Source: Candidatus Dependentiae bacterium
Lineage (GTDB): Bacteria > Babelota > Babeliae > Babelales > Chromulinivoraceae
Direction: 5' to 3'
Assembly (NCBI GenBank): GCA_026389065.1
Contig: JAPLIP010000038.1
Location: 1-34,974, forward strand
DNA length: 34,974 nt
In this document: in pieces, positions 8,173 to 17,325 of the stretch
Layout: each line of letters begins with the position of its first letter
Position numbering within the stretch: position 1 is the stretch's first letter
Translations under genes and position numbers: made by a program
Notes under the pieces: generated by a model
What the model saw: only the letters and a program-made list of their open reading frames with translations
Told to the model about the DNA's origin: nothing
Database searches by the model: none

Positions 8173-8907
8173 ATGTCTTTAGAAGTTAATAACAGCTGCT
8201 TGGACGAGCAGCACATCTCAAGAAAATCGATATGGGACATATTTTCTCATGAATTGATGCACCATCTTCCATATGGTACTTTATCTGTTGCCTGTGCCCT
8301 TATGCTTCTAAGCATGATCCATGTGTTTTTCACTGCAAACATGGTAGAAGCTACCGCGCACGTACATGATCATTCTGGTCCCTGTGGCATGCATTCTGGC
8401 ATGGATATTTTATTTCATAGCTTTCACTTTACGCATATTTTATTTGCAGCAAGTGGCGCTATGGTAACTTTTTATAGATATTCTAAAAACATTATGGCTG
8501 GGGTTATGGTCGGCATTGTTTCTTCAACGATTTTTTGTACTCTTTCTGATATTTTACTTCCATACTTTGCTGGTACTTTACTTGGCGTTTCTATGGAACT
8601 TCACATTTGCTTTAAATCAGAGCTTGCTAACATTTTACCATTTTTATTTGTTGGTGTTATCAATGGCTTAATTATTTCACGAGGCAAAGAAGAGCATACT
8701 GATAATCATTCACTTTCTTTGCATTTCTTTCACACTTTTATTAGCGCAATGGCTGCAATTTTTTATTCTATTGGTCACGGATTGTCAGATTTTCATGCAT
8801 ATTTTGGTATGTTTTTTATGTTAATGCTTGTAGCGATTGTGATTCCATGCACACTTTCTGATGTGGTGGTTCCAATTATCTGGGCACGAATGGTGAAAAG
8901 TCGATGA
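8173..8907 (+). CDS. Orphan His-rich membrane protein with an internal repeat, translationally coupled to potA
   Basis: 244 residues; I do not recognise the family. The start at 8173 is chosen for its GGGGAA ribosome binding site and because the upstream in-frame extension from 8086 contains the promoter. About six hydrophobic segments are visible. A His-rich stretch, HVHDHSGPCGMHSG, lies after the first one, followed by HSFHFTH. Two halves appear related: each begins with a Phe/His-rich segment (HSFHFTH; LHFFHTF) and ends in CTLSD followed by hydrophobics and Pro (CTLSDILLP; CTLSDVVVP). The His, Cys and Asp residues could bind a metal; this is inference. Its stop overlaps the potA start by four bases (ATGA), so it is probably made together with the polyamine transporter. 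It may be an accessory subunit or an unrelated metal-handling protein. Confidence 0.75.
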   Translation: MSLEVNNSCLDEQHISRKSIWDIFSHELMHHLPYGTLSVACALMLLSMIHVFFTANMVEATAHVHDHSGPCGMHSGMDILFHSFHFTHILFAASGAMVTFYRYSKNIMAGVMVGIVSSTIFCTLSDILLPYFAGTLLGVSMELHICFKSELANILPFLFVGVINGLIISRGKEEHTDNHSLSLHFFHTFISAMAAIFYSIGHGLSDFHAYFGMFFMLMLVAIVIPCTLSDVVVPIIWARMVKSR

Positions 8908-9995
8908 AAGGTATAGTCCTACAAGGAATTACCAAGTCTTTTGGCTCTGAGATAATTCTAGATAATATAAATTTAAAAATTCCAGGCGGTAAATTCTTTG
9001 CACTCATTGGACCAAGTGGTTGTGGCAAAACAACCATTTTACGAATGATTGCAGGACTTGAGATTCCTGATTCCGGATCTGTTTTTTTAGGCGATCATGA
9101 CATTACTAATGTTCCTGTTAACAAACGCAGCGTAAACACTGTTTTTCAAAGTTACGCTTTATTTCCACATTTAAATGTTTTCGACAACATTGCGTACAGT
9201 TTACGAGTAAGAAATTTATCAGCTGACTCAATTTTGCAAAAAGTTGAAAAAGTAATTCGCATGTTTCACCTTGAGCCACACTTATACAAACAGATTGGTC
9301 AACTTTCTGGTGGGCAACAACAACGAGTTGCTATCGCTCGTGCGGTAATTAATGAGCCTGAGGTTTTATTATTTGACGAACCTCTCGCTGCGCTCGATTT
9401 ACGACTACGTGAAAAAGTTTTACTTGAACTCATTGAGCTTCAAGATCATCTAGGTACCACATTTGTTTATATTACTCATGATCAAACAGAAGCATTAACC
9501 GTTGCTGATCAGATGGCGGTCATGAATCAAAATGGAAAAATTGATCAGGTTGGAACTCCAAAAGAAATTTACGAGCATCCAAAATCAGTTTTCGTTGCAA
9601 ACTTTGTAGGGACAACAAATATCATTCAAGGAGTGCTTTTAAAGCATGGGGAGCAATGGTATTTGGACGTAGACAAAATGATTTGTATTGCGATCAAAAT
9701 GCCTGACAACATAGAAGATTTCAATATTGGTGATGATGCATGTATCGGTGTTCGTCCTGAAAAAATCTTGATTAGCAAATCAAGTCTTGAAGGATTCTCT
9801 AACAATTTATCTGGCATCGTACATTCAATTGTTTATCAAGGTAGATTTACTCAATACAACGTTCGGTTGCAAAATGGTTACATGCTGCAAGTTTTTGAAC
9901 AAAATGAAGAGCATTTTGCAAGAGAAATCATCGATTACGACGATCATGTTTATTTATATTGGCAAAAAGACAACGTTCTCTTGCTCAAGAAATAA
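8904..9995 (+). CDS. potA: Polyamine (spermidine/putrescine) ABC transporter ATP-binding protein
   Basis: 363 residues, the normal PotA length. It powers import of polyamines from the cytoplasmic side. Walker A GPSGCGKTT at 36-44, Q-loop Gln82, ABC signature LSGGQQQR at 134-141 and Walker B LLFDEP at 155-160 are intact. A C-terminal TOBE-like regulatory domain follows, with the typical IGVRPEKI sequence. The start overlaps the stop of the upstream membrane protein by four bases (ATGA), indicating coupling. potB follows after 20 bases. Family members also move other organic cations or iron, but the matching PotB, PotC and PotD-like neighbours support polyamines. Confidence 0.93.
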   Translation: MKGIVLQGITKSFGSEIILDNINLKIPGGKFFALIGPSGCGKTTILRMIAGLEIPDSGSVFLGDHDITNVPVNKRSVNTVFQSYALFPHLNVFDNIAYSLRVRNLSADSILQKVEKVIRMFHLEPHLYKQIGQLSGGQQQRVAIARAVINEPEVLLFDEPLAALDLRLREKVLLELIELQDHLGTTFVYITHDQTEALTVADQMAVMNQNGKIDQVGTPKEIYEHPKSVFVANFVGTTNIIQGVLLKHGEQWYLDVDKMICIAIKMPDNIEDFNIGDDACIGVRPEKILISKSSLEGFSNNLSGIVHSIVYQGRFTQYNVRLQNGYMLQVFEQNEEHFAREIIDYDDHVYLYWQKDNVLLLKK

Positions 9996-10015
9996 AAAAA
10001 CCAAAGGGGCACAAA

Positions 10016-10870
10016 ATGAAAATCTTTAAAAAAATAAGTAAGAGTGAAAAATCATTCTTTTTTATGGCGCCAGCGCTTGCTTGGCAAATATGTTTTTTCT
10101 TATTGCCGCTCTTGTTTGTCATCCAGCTGAGTATGTGTACTAATTTATTTCAACATGCGACGATGGAATACTTTTTAGAAGTAATTAAAATTTCTCATTT
10201 TTTTGTAATATTTAGGTCTTTGCTTCTTGCAAGCATTACTGCAACATGTTGTTTATTTATCGGATATCCTGTTGCATATTATGTTGCCCTTTGCGCTCCA
10301 GCTCGCATGAAATCAAAGCTGATGTTTTTAATTGTTCTGCCTTTCTTAACCAATCTTTTAGTTCAAGTGTATGCTTGGTTTTTTATTTTAGAAAAACATG
10401 GCGTATTAAATAAATTCTTATCACTTTTGGGCTTTGATTTTGGGCACCTATTAAACAATCAATTTGCTATGTACCTGGTTATGTTCCATGTTTATTTACC
10501 ATTTATGATTATGCCTCTTTATTCTAGCCTTGAAAAAATCAACATCCGACTGGTTGAATCTTCTTTAGACCTTGGCGCATCATACTTTCAAACACTTTGT
10601 AGAGTTATTGTTCCATTAACCATTCAGGGAATAAAAACTGGATTCTTTTTGGTCTATGTTACTTCTTTTGGAGAATACGTTATCCCATCCCTTATTGCAG
10701 GACAAAAAAAATATTTCGTTGGAACGCTGATTTCTGAATATTTTTTTATTGGAAAAGATTGGCACGTTGGAGCCGCATTCACCTGTCTGAGTTCTGCAAC
10801 GTTTATTATTTCAATTTTGTTATACCAAGTTGCGCTGCATAAATTAGTTAATCGATTACAAAGGGTATAG
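10016..10870 (+). CDS. potB: Polyamine ABC transporter permease PotB
   Basis: 284 residues, about six membrane segments. The start at 10016 has AAAGGGG eight bases upstream; a longer frame from 9959 would run back into potA and lacks a site. The EAA loop that docks onto the ATPase is visible as SSLDLGASYFQTLCRVIVPL near residues 190-210. PotB pairs with PotC to form the inner-membrane channel. The stop is two bases before potC, consistent with co-translation. Confidence 0.92.
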   Translation: MKIFKKISKSEKSFFFMAPALAWQICFFLLPLLFVIQLSMCTNLFQHATMEYFLEVIKISHFFVIFRSLLLASITATCCLFIGYPVAYYVALCAPARMKSKLMFLIVLPFLTNLLVQVYAWFFILEKHGVLNKFLSLLGFDFGHLLNNQFAMYLVMFHVYLPFMIMPLYSSLEKINIRLVESSLDLGASYFQTLCRVIVPLTIQGIKTGFFLVYVTSFGEYVIPSLIAGQKKYFVGTLISEYFFIGKDWHVGAAFTCLSSATFIISILLYQVALHKLVNRLQRV

Positions 10871-10872
10871 GC

Positions 10873-11652
10873 ATGTTTAAATTTATCAATTTTTCTAGAT
10901 CTGCCCTTGCTGTGTTTGTTGCATGCATTTATATTTTTCTATATGTTCCCATCGTTGTTTTAGTTTTATATTCATTTAACCAAGGCGGATTTCCAGATGC
11001 ATGGACTGGTTTTTCTTTGCACTGGTACCAAGACTTATTTCACTCAGAAGAAATATGGCGAGCATTTCTGAACTCTATTATTGTTGCTTGCACCTCTTCT
11101 TTTTTAAGTGTAACCATGTCTCTTTTACTTGTGCATGGACTTCGTCACTATAAACAAAATCTTGTGCCTTTATTTTATGCTAACGCTTTAATTCCAGATA
11201 TTGTTTTGGCGGTTGGCATGCTTGCCCTTTTTTCATGTTTATTTATTCCACTTGGGCTCACCACACTTATCGCAGGACATACACTTTTAGGGCTTGGCTT
11301 TGCAATGCCGATAATCAAAGGTAGATATGATGAATTAGATAAAAGTTTAATTGAAGCTTCTTTAGATCTTGGCGCTTCAATGCAATACACTTTTTTTCAT
11401 GTGATTGTTCCTTTTTTATATCCAGCAATATTAGTAGCTTTTTTGCTTTCAATAATTATTTCATTTGATGATTTCCTCATATCTTTTTTCTGCTCTGGAT
11501 CATCAGTTCAAACTCTTTCGCTTTATATTTTTTCCATGATTCGCTCTGGGATTTCACCAATCGTTAATGCTCTTTCTACACTGCTTTTAATAGGCAGTTG
11601 TTTCATGTTGCTTATTATGATGATGTTTCAAAGAAATTTATTTCGAGATTAA
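10873..11652 (+). CDS. potC: Polyamine ABC transporter permease PotC
   Basis: 259 residues, about six membrane segments, preceded by AAAGGG within the end of potB. The EAA loop appears as EASLDLGASMQYTFFHVIVP. The N-terminal segment is followed by the PotC-like NQGGFPDAWTGFSLHWYQDLF. It forms the heterodimeric channel with PotB. potD-like starts 15 bases after the stop. Confidence 0.92.
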   Translation: MFKFINFSRSALAVFVACIYIFLYVPIVVLVLYSFNQGGFPDAWTGFSLHWYQDLFHSEEIWRAFLNSIIVACTSSFLSVTMSLLLVHGLRHYKQNLVPLFYANALIPDIVLAVGMLALFSCLFIPLGLTTLIAGHTLLGLGFAMPIIKGRYDELDKSLIEASLDLGASMQYTFFHVIVPFLYPAILVAFLLSIIISFDDFLISFFCSGSSVQTLSLYIFSMIRSGISPIVNALSTLLLIGSCFMLLIMMMFQRNLFRD

Positions 11653-11667
11653 AAGGATTTAGACAAC

Positions 11668-12741
11668 ATGTTTTTAAAATATTTATTTCGATTATTAGCG
11701 ATTTGTTTTTGGATTGGCACTATTTATGCATTTCTTATGCTGCCATACTTTTTAAAACTTACAGACTTTCAAGAAAAATCCTTAAAAGTTTATACATGGG
11801 CACATAGAATTGATGAATCTATTTTAAAAGACTTTGAAAAGAAAACAGGCATTAAGGTTTATTTAAAATATTATGAAAGCAGCGAAGAGCTTCTAACCAA
11901 GCTTGAAATGATGTCACCGGTAGACTGTGATATCATGCTTCCCTCTGGATATATTATTGAACCAATGATTAAAGCAGGACTCCTTAAAAAATTAGATTTA
12001 TCCAAATGCGAATTCATACAGAATATCTATCCTGAATTTTTAAATATCTATTTTGATCCATCAAACACTTATTCACTTCCTATGTACTGGGATGTTTTTG
12101 GAATTGGTTACAATAAAAATGTCGTTGGTGACAAAGATGTTTCGCTCAATATGATTTTTGATCAGAAATCAGTAATTGGTGGCGAAATTGGCATGTCAGA
12201 AGATGCCCGCGAAGCAATATTTTTAGCCGCTAGCTATTTAAATATGCCCATCGATAATTTTTCAAAATATAATTTAGAAAAAATCTACGATCTTTTATGC
12301 ATGCAAAAAGCATGGGTTGGCTCATACACAGACTCTCAACAAGGTTATTTTTTAGCTTCTGATACCTGCGCAGTAGTTGTCTCTGATCGAGAAATAGTAT
12401 GCCGAGAAATGCTTAAGCATGATTTTATTAAGTTTGCGCTGATTCCATCTGGGTCAATGCTCAGAACTGATAGCATAGTCATTAGCGAAAGTACCAAAAA
12501 AGAAGATTTTGCATACGAATTCCTAAACTACCTTTTCTCTAAAGAAGTCTTAAGCTATCACTGTCAAAAATTTTGTATCCTTCCTACAACAAAAGATGTT
12601 TTTGCTTCTATGGATCAAAAATACATAGGGGTAGATAATTTATACCCAGGAAGTGATGAGTTTAAAAAATTAATTGTCTTCAGGCATGGACTATCCCAAA
12701 AAGAAATAAATGATTTTTGGATTAAATTTAAGGCTGCATAA
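11668..12741 (+). CDS. potD: Polyamine-binding protein of the ABC transporter (PotD-like), membrane-anchored
   Basis: 357 residues. It should capture polyamine in the periplasm and hand it to PotBC. The mature part opens with KVYTWAHRIDESILKDFEKK, the characteristic start of PotD/PotF-type proteins, and contains SYTDSQQGYFLASDTCAVVV and other bacterial binding-protein blocks. The N-terminus has a long hydrophobic segment (about residues 5-30) with no lipobox cysteine and no obvious signal-peptidase site, so the protein probably stays tethered by an uncleaved anchor. E. coli PotD, in contrast, is freely periplasmic. The gene sits between potC (15 bases) and metG (3 bases) on the same strand. 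The exact polyamine preference cannot be read from sequence. Confidence 0.88.
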   Translation: MFLKYLFRLLAICFWIGTIYAFLMLPYFLKLTDFQEKSLKVYTWAHRIDESILKDFEKKTGIKVYLKYYESSEELLTKLEMMSPVDCDIMLPSGYIIEPMIKAGLLKKLDLSKCEFIQNIYPEFLNIYFDPSNTYSLPMYWDVFGIGYNKNVVGDKDVSLNMIFDQKSVIGGEIGMSEDAREAIFLAASYLNMPIDNFSKYNLEKIYDLLCMQKAWVGSYTDSQQGYFLASDTCAVVVSDREIVCREMLKHDFIKFALIPSGSMLRTDSIVISESTKKEDFAYEFLNYLFSKEVLSYHCQKFCILPTTKDVFASMDQKYIGVDNLYPGSDEFKKLIVFRHGLSQKEINDFWIKFKAA

Positions 12742-12744
12742 AAC

Positions 12745-14706
12745 ATGAATAAAAATAAGTTCTATGTAACAACCCCTATTTACTACGTTACGGCTGCTCC
12801 ACACCTAGGATCATTATATTCAACACTTCTGGCAGATGTGGCTGCTCGTTATCACTCAATGATGGGTAAAAATGTTTTCTTCCTGGTTGGCACTGATGAA
12901 CACGGACAAAAAATAGCTGAAGCCGCAAAAAAAGTTAATAAACACCCACAGGACTTTGTAGATGGATTTGTTGATTCATACTCATCAATGTGGAAACTTT
13001 ATAATATTGATTATTCAAAATTTATACGAACTACGGACAAGTATCACCAAGAAGCTGTGCAAACTTGGATCTCTCGACTGATTGCTCAAAAAGATATTTA
13101 CAAAGATACCTACACTGGCTGGTATTGCACTCCGTGTGAAACATTTGTCACGCAAAAAGATCAAAGCGAAGATGATAAAGCTAACAGCAAAGAAGCCAAT
13201 GCTGAAATCAGCTGTCCGTCTTGCCTTCGTCCAACCAATGAAATATCAGAAGAATGTTATTTCTTTAGACTGTCTGCGTACCAAGATAAATTATTAAGTT
13301 TTTTTGAAAAACATCCTGACTTTATTTCACCCAAAGAAAGAGCACAAGAAGTTATATCTTTTGTAAAAGGCGGCTTAAAAGATTTAAGCATTTCTCGCTC
13401 TACTATTTCATGGGGAATTCCTTTCCCTGGCGACAGCAAGCACGTTACCTACGTGTGGGCCGACGCTTTAAATAATTACATCTCTGCAGTTGGATATGGC
13501 TCTGCAAATGGAGAAAAAGAACTACATGCCTGGTGGCCAGCTGACCTGCAAGTCTTGGGTAAAGACATTGTAAGATTTCATGCAGTTTATTGGCCTGCAT
13601 TTTTGATGGCATCTGAACTTGCACAACCCAAAAAGCTTTTAGTTCATGGATGGATTAAGATGGGCGACCAAAAAATGTCTAAATCTTTGGGTAATGCTAT
13701 TGATCCAAAGTCGCTTGCAGACAAATATGGCGTGGACGAAATTCGTTATTATTTAATGCGCAAAATGGCAATAACTCAAGATAGTCAATTTAGCATCGCA
13801 GATATTGAGCAAAGTATTAATTCTGAATTGGCTGATGATTTAGGTAATTTATTAAATCGCTGTTCTACTCTTTGTCAAAAATATGATTATCTGTCTATTC
13901 AAGCACCATCTACATGGTCAGATGAGACTAAAAAGCTTCAAGAGAAATGTCATTTGATGATTAAAGATAGCCTTGATATGATTGAGCAAGGGTTTTTTTA
14001 CCGCGCAATAAATAACATCTGGGAATACATTAACATTACAAACGCATACTTTCATGCAAATGAGCCATGGAAACAAGCAGCAAGCAACAAAGAAAAGTTT
14101 CAAGAAACTATTGCGGCAACGGTGTACAGCCTTAGAGCAATTGGCATAATGCTTTGGCCAATCATGCCAGAAAAAATGGAAACCTTGCTCTCGAGTATTG
14201 GATATAGCATACCAATGAGCTCTCGCTTAACTCATACTTTGAATCCTGAAATCAGTAAGCCAACTCCCAGCTTAAGCGATATTTCTTTTAGTGATAATCT
14301 TGTTATGAAAAAAATAGACACCCTCTTTAAAAAAATGGAAAAAACGATGGACCAATCAACAGAACAAATTATTACACCGGTAGAAGAAACAAACTTTATT
14401 TCGATTGATGATTTTGCAAAAGTAGACCTACGCGTTGGAACTATTTTTGAGTGCGAGATCGTTGAAAAATCTGACAAATTATTAAAGCTTCAAGTTGATT
14501 TTGGAAGTTTTGGAAAAAAACAAATTTTTTCAGGAATGAGAAAGTTTCTTTCACCTCAAGACTTGATTGGAAAACAAGGCGTATTTGTCGTTAATTTCAA
14601 GCCGAGAAACATTATGGGGATGCCATCTGAAGGCATGATGCTCACCTCTGATGGAGCAGTTTTAAACCCATCAAAAGTCATTGAAAATGGCTCAAAAGTC
14701 GTTTAA
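12745..14706 (+). CDS. metG: Methionyl-tRNA synthetase with C-terminal tRNA-binding domain
   Basis: 653 residues. It charges tRNA-Met with methionine in the cytoplasm. The class I signature appears as APHLGS at 18-23, and the second signature KMSKS at 310-314. Four zinc-type cysteines lie in the connective domain at 128, 131, 157 and 160. The C-terminus (about 545-653) is an EMAP-II/Trbp111-like tRNA-binding domain beginning FAKVDLRVGTIFECEIVEKS, which in other MetRS enzymes also mediates dimerisation. The gene begins three bases after the potD-like stop, so it is probably translated from the pot operon mRNA. A strong terminator closes the operon. Confidence 0.96.
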   Translation: MNKNKFYVTTPIYYVTAAPHLGSLYSTLLADVAARYHSMMGKNVFFLVGTDEHGQKIAEAAKKVNKHPQDFVDGFVDSYSSMWKLYNIDYSKFIRTTDKYHQEAVQTWISRLIAQKDIYKDTYTGWYCTPCETFVTQKDQSEDDKANSKEANAEISCPSCLRPTNEISEECYFFRLSAYQDKLLSFFEKHPDFISPKERAQEVISFVKGGLKDLSISRSTISWGIPFPGDSKHVTYVWADALNNYISAVGYGSANGEKELHAWWPADLQVLGKDIVRFHAVYWPAFLMASELAQPKKLLVHGWIKMGDQKMSKSLGNAIDPKSLADKYGVDEIRYYLMRKMAITQDSQFSIADIEQSINSELADDLGNLLNRCSTLCQKYDYLSIQAPSTWSDETKKLQEKCHLMIKDSLDMIEQGFFYRAINNIWEYINITNAYFHANEPWKQAASNKEKFQETIAATVYSLRAIGIMLWPIMPEKMETLLSSIGYSIPMSSRLTHTLNPEISKPTPSLSDISFSDNLVMKKIDTLFKKMEKTMDQSTEQIITPVEETNFISIDDFAKVDLRVGTIFECEIVEKSDKLLKLQVDFGSFGKKQIFSGMRKFLSPQDLIGKQGVFVVNFKPRNIMGMPSEGMMLTSDGAVLNPSKVIENGSKVV

Positions 14707-14720
14707 AAAAATCAAACTCT

Positions 14721-14757
14721 AAAAAAAGGCTACTCAGGAAACTGGGTAGCCTTTTTA
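14721..14757 (+). terminator. Intrinsic terminator after metG
   Basis: A run of A leads into a 10-bp stem, GGCTACTCAG (14728-14737) with CTGGGTAGCC (14742-14751), including one G-T wobble, closed by a GAAA tetraloop and followed by TTTTT. The A-run and T-run would extend the stem. It ends the pot-metG operon. Confidence 0.93.
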
Positions 14758-14889
14758 TCTAAAACCTATGAGCTAAACGTGCCGTTTTTCTGTATATTGT
14801 CAAAATACCTGGCCATGCATTTCCAAAATTTTGCATTTAAGATATGCTTAAAAAATAGCTTTAATAAAGGCTTTAATGAGATTAAATAC

Positions 14890-14895
14890 TATAAT
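14890..14895 (+). promoter_or_regulatory. Probable -10 box of the M48 protease gene
   Basis: TATAAT at 14890-14895 is a perfect -10 hexamer, 20 bases before the start codon and directly before the AGGGGG ribosome binding site. No convincing -35 is visible at the usual spacing. The region upstream contains two near-copies of GCTTTAAT (from about 14858 and 14870). Confidence 0.45.
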
Positions 14896-14915
14896 AAACA
14901 TAAGGGGGTACACTT

Positions 14916-15695
14916 ATGAAATCAGTCAAATTTGTCTTGATTGCACTACTTAGCTTTCAAATAACCTGTCCAATCAAAAATCCAATCACTATGTTAAAAC
15001 AAGGTGGAGATTGGATTACTCGTAATATTAAGGGATATATTGAGATTTCAGAAAAACATCATCCTTACACAAAGCAATATATTGAAAATCTTTATAAAAA
15101 ATATCCTAATGAATTTGAAGATACCAGCGTATACCTTTTCAATACTGAAGGCCCAGCTGCATCATATAAATCTATTTACTTTCCTATTTACTGGGCAGAA
15201 AAGCTTGAGCAAGAGCATCAAGCAAATAAAAAAGATGGTTTATATACCCAAGCTACAGAATGGATAATTTTACACGAAGTTGGTCATATTAAAAATCACG
15301 ATATTGCAAATATGGCATTTGCTAGTTTTTTAGCTCTGGTATTTTCAAACATGACTGGAATAAGCAGAAATGATCAATACGCATTGCAAAAATTACAGAA
15401 TGTTGATAAAACAAAAACACTTGCTGCTGTCAGTAGCGCACTTGTTGCATCTATAATATATTGGGCTTGGCAAGAATATAGAGCTGATCAATATGCGACA
15501 GAACATTGTCAAAGTGCTGAAGCTGTTGTCGCTGGATATGAATTTTTAGAACGTATGGCTCCTGCTGGAATAGCTCCAGGGATTATGCACTCATTTAAAG
15601 GCTTTAGGTTAAAAAGAATTGCTCAAGCATACGAAAAGAAATTTGGACATCCAATTCCTAAAAGCTACCACGCAACAGATCGCGTAACTGCGTAA
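14916..15695 (+). CDS. Exported or membrane M48-family zinc metalloprotease
   Basis: 259 residues. M48 proteases (HtpX/Ste24/BepA-like) degrade or mature membrane and envelope proteins. HEVGH at 120-124 supplies two zinc ligands and the catalytic Glu; the third ligand is probably Glu187 in EYRAD (187-191), the expected ExxxD arrangement. An N-terminal signal-like segment (residues 1-18) ends at a cysteine that does not fit a standard lipobox. Two hydrophobic stretches lie between the motifs (about 131-147 and 168-185), as in HtpX-like membrane forms. A strong AGGGGG ribosome binding site precedes the ATG. The gene stands alone between two terminators, so it is expressed separately. Sequence beyond the motifs does not resolve the subfamily, and no TPR domain is present. 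Confidence 0.82.
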   Translation: MKSVKFVLIALLSFQITCPIKNPITMLKQGGDWITRNIKGYIEISEKHHPYTKQYIENLYKKYPNEFEDTSVYLFNTEGPAASYKSIYFPIYWAEKLEQEHQANKKDGLYTQATEWIILHEVGHIKNHDIANMAFASFLALVFSNMTGISRNDQYALQKLQNVDKTKTLAAVSSALVASIIYWAWQEYRADQYATEHCQSAEAVVAGYEFLERMAPAGIAPGIMHSFKGFRLKRIAQAYEKKFGHPIPKSYHATDRVTA

Positions 15696-15719
15696 TCAAA
15701 ACATAATTTCTATAAAATT

Positions 15720-15752
15720 AAAGCCCACTCAATTGCTCGAGTGGGCTTTTTT
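15720..15752. terminator. Bidirectional intrinsic terminator between the protease and the translocase genes
   Basis: AAAGCCCACTC (15720-15730) pairs with GAGTGGGCTTT (15739-15749) around an 8-base loop, with T residues continuing on the plus strand. On the minus strand the same stem is followed by TTTAATTTTA. It therefore can end the M48 gene and the convergent translocase gene. The rest of the 15696-15837 interval shows nothing else. Confidence 0.85.
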
Positions 15753-15837
15753 TATGATCTTAAAATAAATTAACTATCTGCAGCTTGGTACAGATAAGAA
15801 CAAAAACAAGCTTTAGATTGGCAAGAGTATCAAAACC

Positions 15838-17223
15838 CTACTCAACAATCTCATTGTTTTCAATGAGTTTGTTATTTTGAGTTCCAACATAAATAGCTGC
15901 AATAATCCACACGCCAATAACGCCAAGGCTAATGAGTGATCCGTACAGCATCAAGTTTTGAATTGAAAGAACTGGATCGCCAATCACGTTAAAAGATCCG
16001 CCAATTTGAGCTCCAGACATCTTTGCAGACCTAGATCCAAACATGTCGATAATACTTTTTGTTTTAAATTTAGCATCTTTGCTCGTTGGGATGTACATCA
16101 TTTCTTTAACAGGGTTATTCACAGCGTATGCCGTTGCTTTAACAATAAGCATTGCACCAAAAGTTGCCCACAATAAATGAAGTGACGATGGATTTGCAAC
16201 GCGATAAAAAATATATAATCCAATAAGTGAAACAGCAAAGGCAATTGGATAAATCAATAAACAAATTCTTGTTCCAAATCGTTTAATTGCATAACTCGTA
16301 CCCAAAAGAGCCATAAAAAAAGCCAATGTATTTATAGAAACGCCATAAACGCCTTTAAACCATTTAAACGTAACGTGATCAAAAATAATTGAAGCTTGAG
16401 AATTCATTTGATATTCAACAATGGTTCCAGCTATTTCATAAAAAGTTGAAACAACCAAGATTCCCATCAAATATGGCTTTGTTGCCAGAAGCTTAAAACC
16501 ACTCAGCACATTGTGCGTTTTTTTCTTTTCGACTACAACGTCACTTTGCATATCTTTTGCAGGAACAGTTTTCATTAAAAAATAAATCGTTGTGATAAAT
16601 AAACCAAGACAAACTACAACAGTGGCATAAAAAGGCCAAATCACATTTGTATTAATTAAAAGTAATGCTGATCCACCAATCGCACCAAATTGACCCGATG
16701 CGACCACAAAGGGAAAGACGCGCCTTGCTTGATCTGAAGTTGAACAACTAATCGTAAAAGACCAAAAAAGAGCAACCGCTAAAGATCCAAAGCTCTCTGT
16801 AAAAAGATATCCTAAAATACCGCTGACAGCCAACACGGATCGTCCTAGAAATTCGTCACCATACATATGTTTACAAAATAAAACGCCTGTCATCATAGAG
16901 AAAAATATCATGTATGCAGAAGCGATCACATACATAAGCTTTTGTTTTTCAAAAACGTCAACGAGCTTAGAATAAATCATAACAAGAAGTAAAACAAAAA
17001 GAGGAGAAATAGTTTTAAGCGCTGGTATCCACAGGCGGCCTGTGTCTGGTGACCAACCAAGCTCTGTTGGAAAAGCTAGCTTGTAGAGAACTAAATCTTT
17101 AAGGAGTCTCATCAGCCAATATGTACCAATGGTAAATATAAAAGCCAGTGACAAAAAGCTAAATTTTGTAATTTCTTCTTTTTTGATATCTGGATAAAAA
17201 TACTGAATTACACGTGAGTACAT
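15838..17223 (-). CDS. ATP/ADP translocase (NTT family), copy A
   Basis: 461 residues with many hydrophobic segments (twelve expected for the family). NTT carriers (Tlc of Rickettsia, Npt of Chlamydia, plastid NTT) exchange host ATP for bacterial ADP or import nucleotides across the inner membrane. The N-terminus has the family pattern FYPDIKKEE, then LMRLLKDLVLYKLAFP; NNPVKEMMYIPTSKDAKFK near 370-390 is a further typical block. The ribosome binding site GAGGGG precedes the start. It lies 102 bases after copy B on the same strand, with a terminator between them, so the two may be expressed at different levels. Forty-two of the first 60 residues match copy B by my count. Substrate (ATP/ADP exchange or nucleotide import) cannot be decided from sequence. 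Confidence 0.93.
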   Translation of the reverse strand: MYSRVIQYFYPDIKKEEITKFSFLSLAFIFTIGTYWLMRLLKDLVLYKLAFPTELGWSPDTGRLWIPALKTISPLFVLLLVMIYSKLVDVFEKQKLMYVIASAYMIFFSMMTGVLFCKHMYGDEFLGRSVLAVSGILGYLFTESFGSLAVALFWSFTISCSTSDQARRVFPFVVASGQFGAIGGSALLLINTNVIWPFYATVVVCLGLFITTIYFLMKTVPAKDMQSDVVVEKKKTHNVLSGFKLLATKPYLMGILVVSTFYEIAGTIVEYQMNSQASIIFDHVTFKWFKGVYGVSINTLAFFMALLGTSYAIKRFGTRICLLIYPIAFAVSLIGLYIFYRVANPSSLHLLWATFGAMLIVKATAYAVNNPVKEMMYIPTSKDAKFKTKSIIDMFGSRSAKMSGAQIGGSFNVIGDPVLSIQNLMLYGSLISLGVIGVWIIAAIYVGTQNNKLIENNEIVE

Positions 17224-17256
17224 AAATTAATTCCCCTCAAAGAAAAGCCCTAACAA

Positions 17257-17290
17257 GAAAAACTCCGACATAAATATGCCGGAGTTTTTC
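17257..17290 (-). terminator. Terminator between the two ATP/ADP translocase genes
   Basis: GAAAAACTCCG (17257-17267) and CGGAGTTTTTC (17280-17290) are exact 11-base inverted copies around a 12-base loop. On the minus strand the stem lies 35 bases after the stop of copy B and ends in T residues. Some read-through into copy A is likely, because no obvious promoter lies in the short remaining gap. Confidence 0.8.
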
Positions 17291-17325
17291 GATACTTATC
17301 AAGTTTCAAGTATAAACTATCGATC

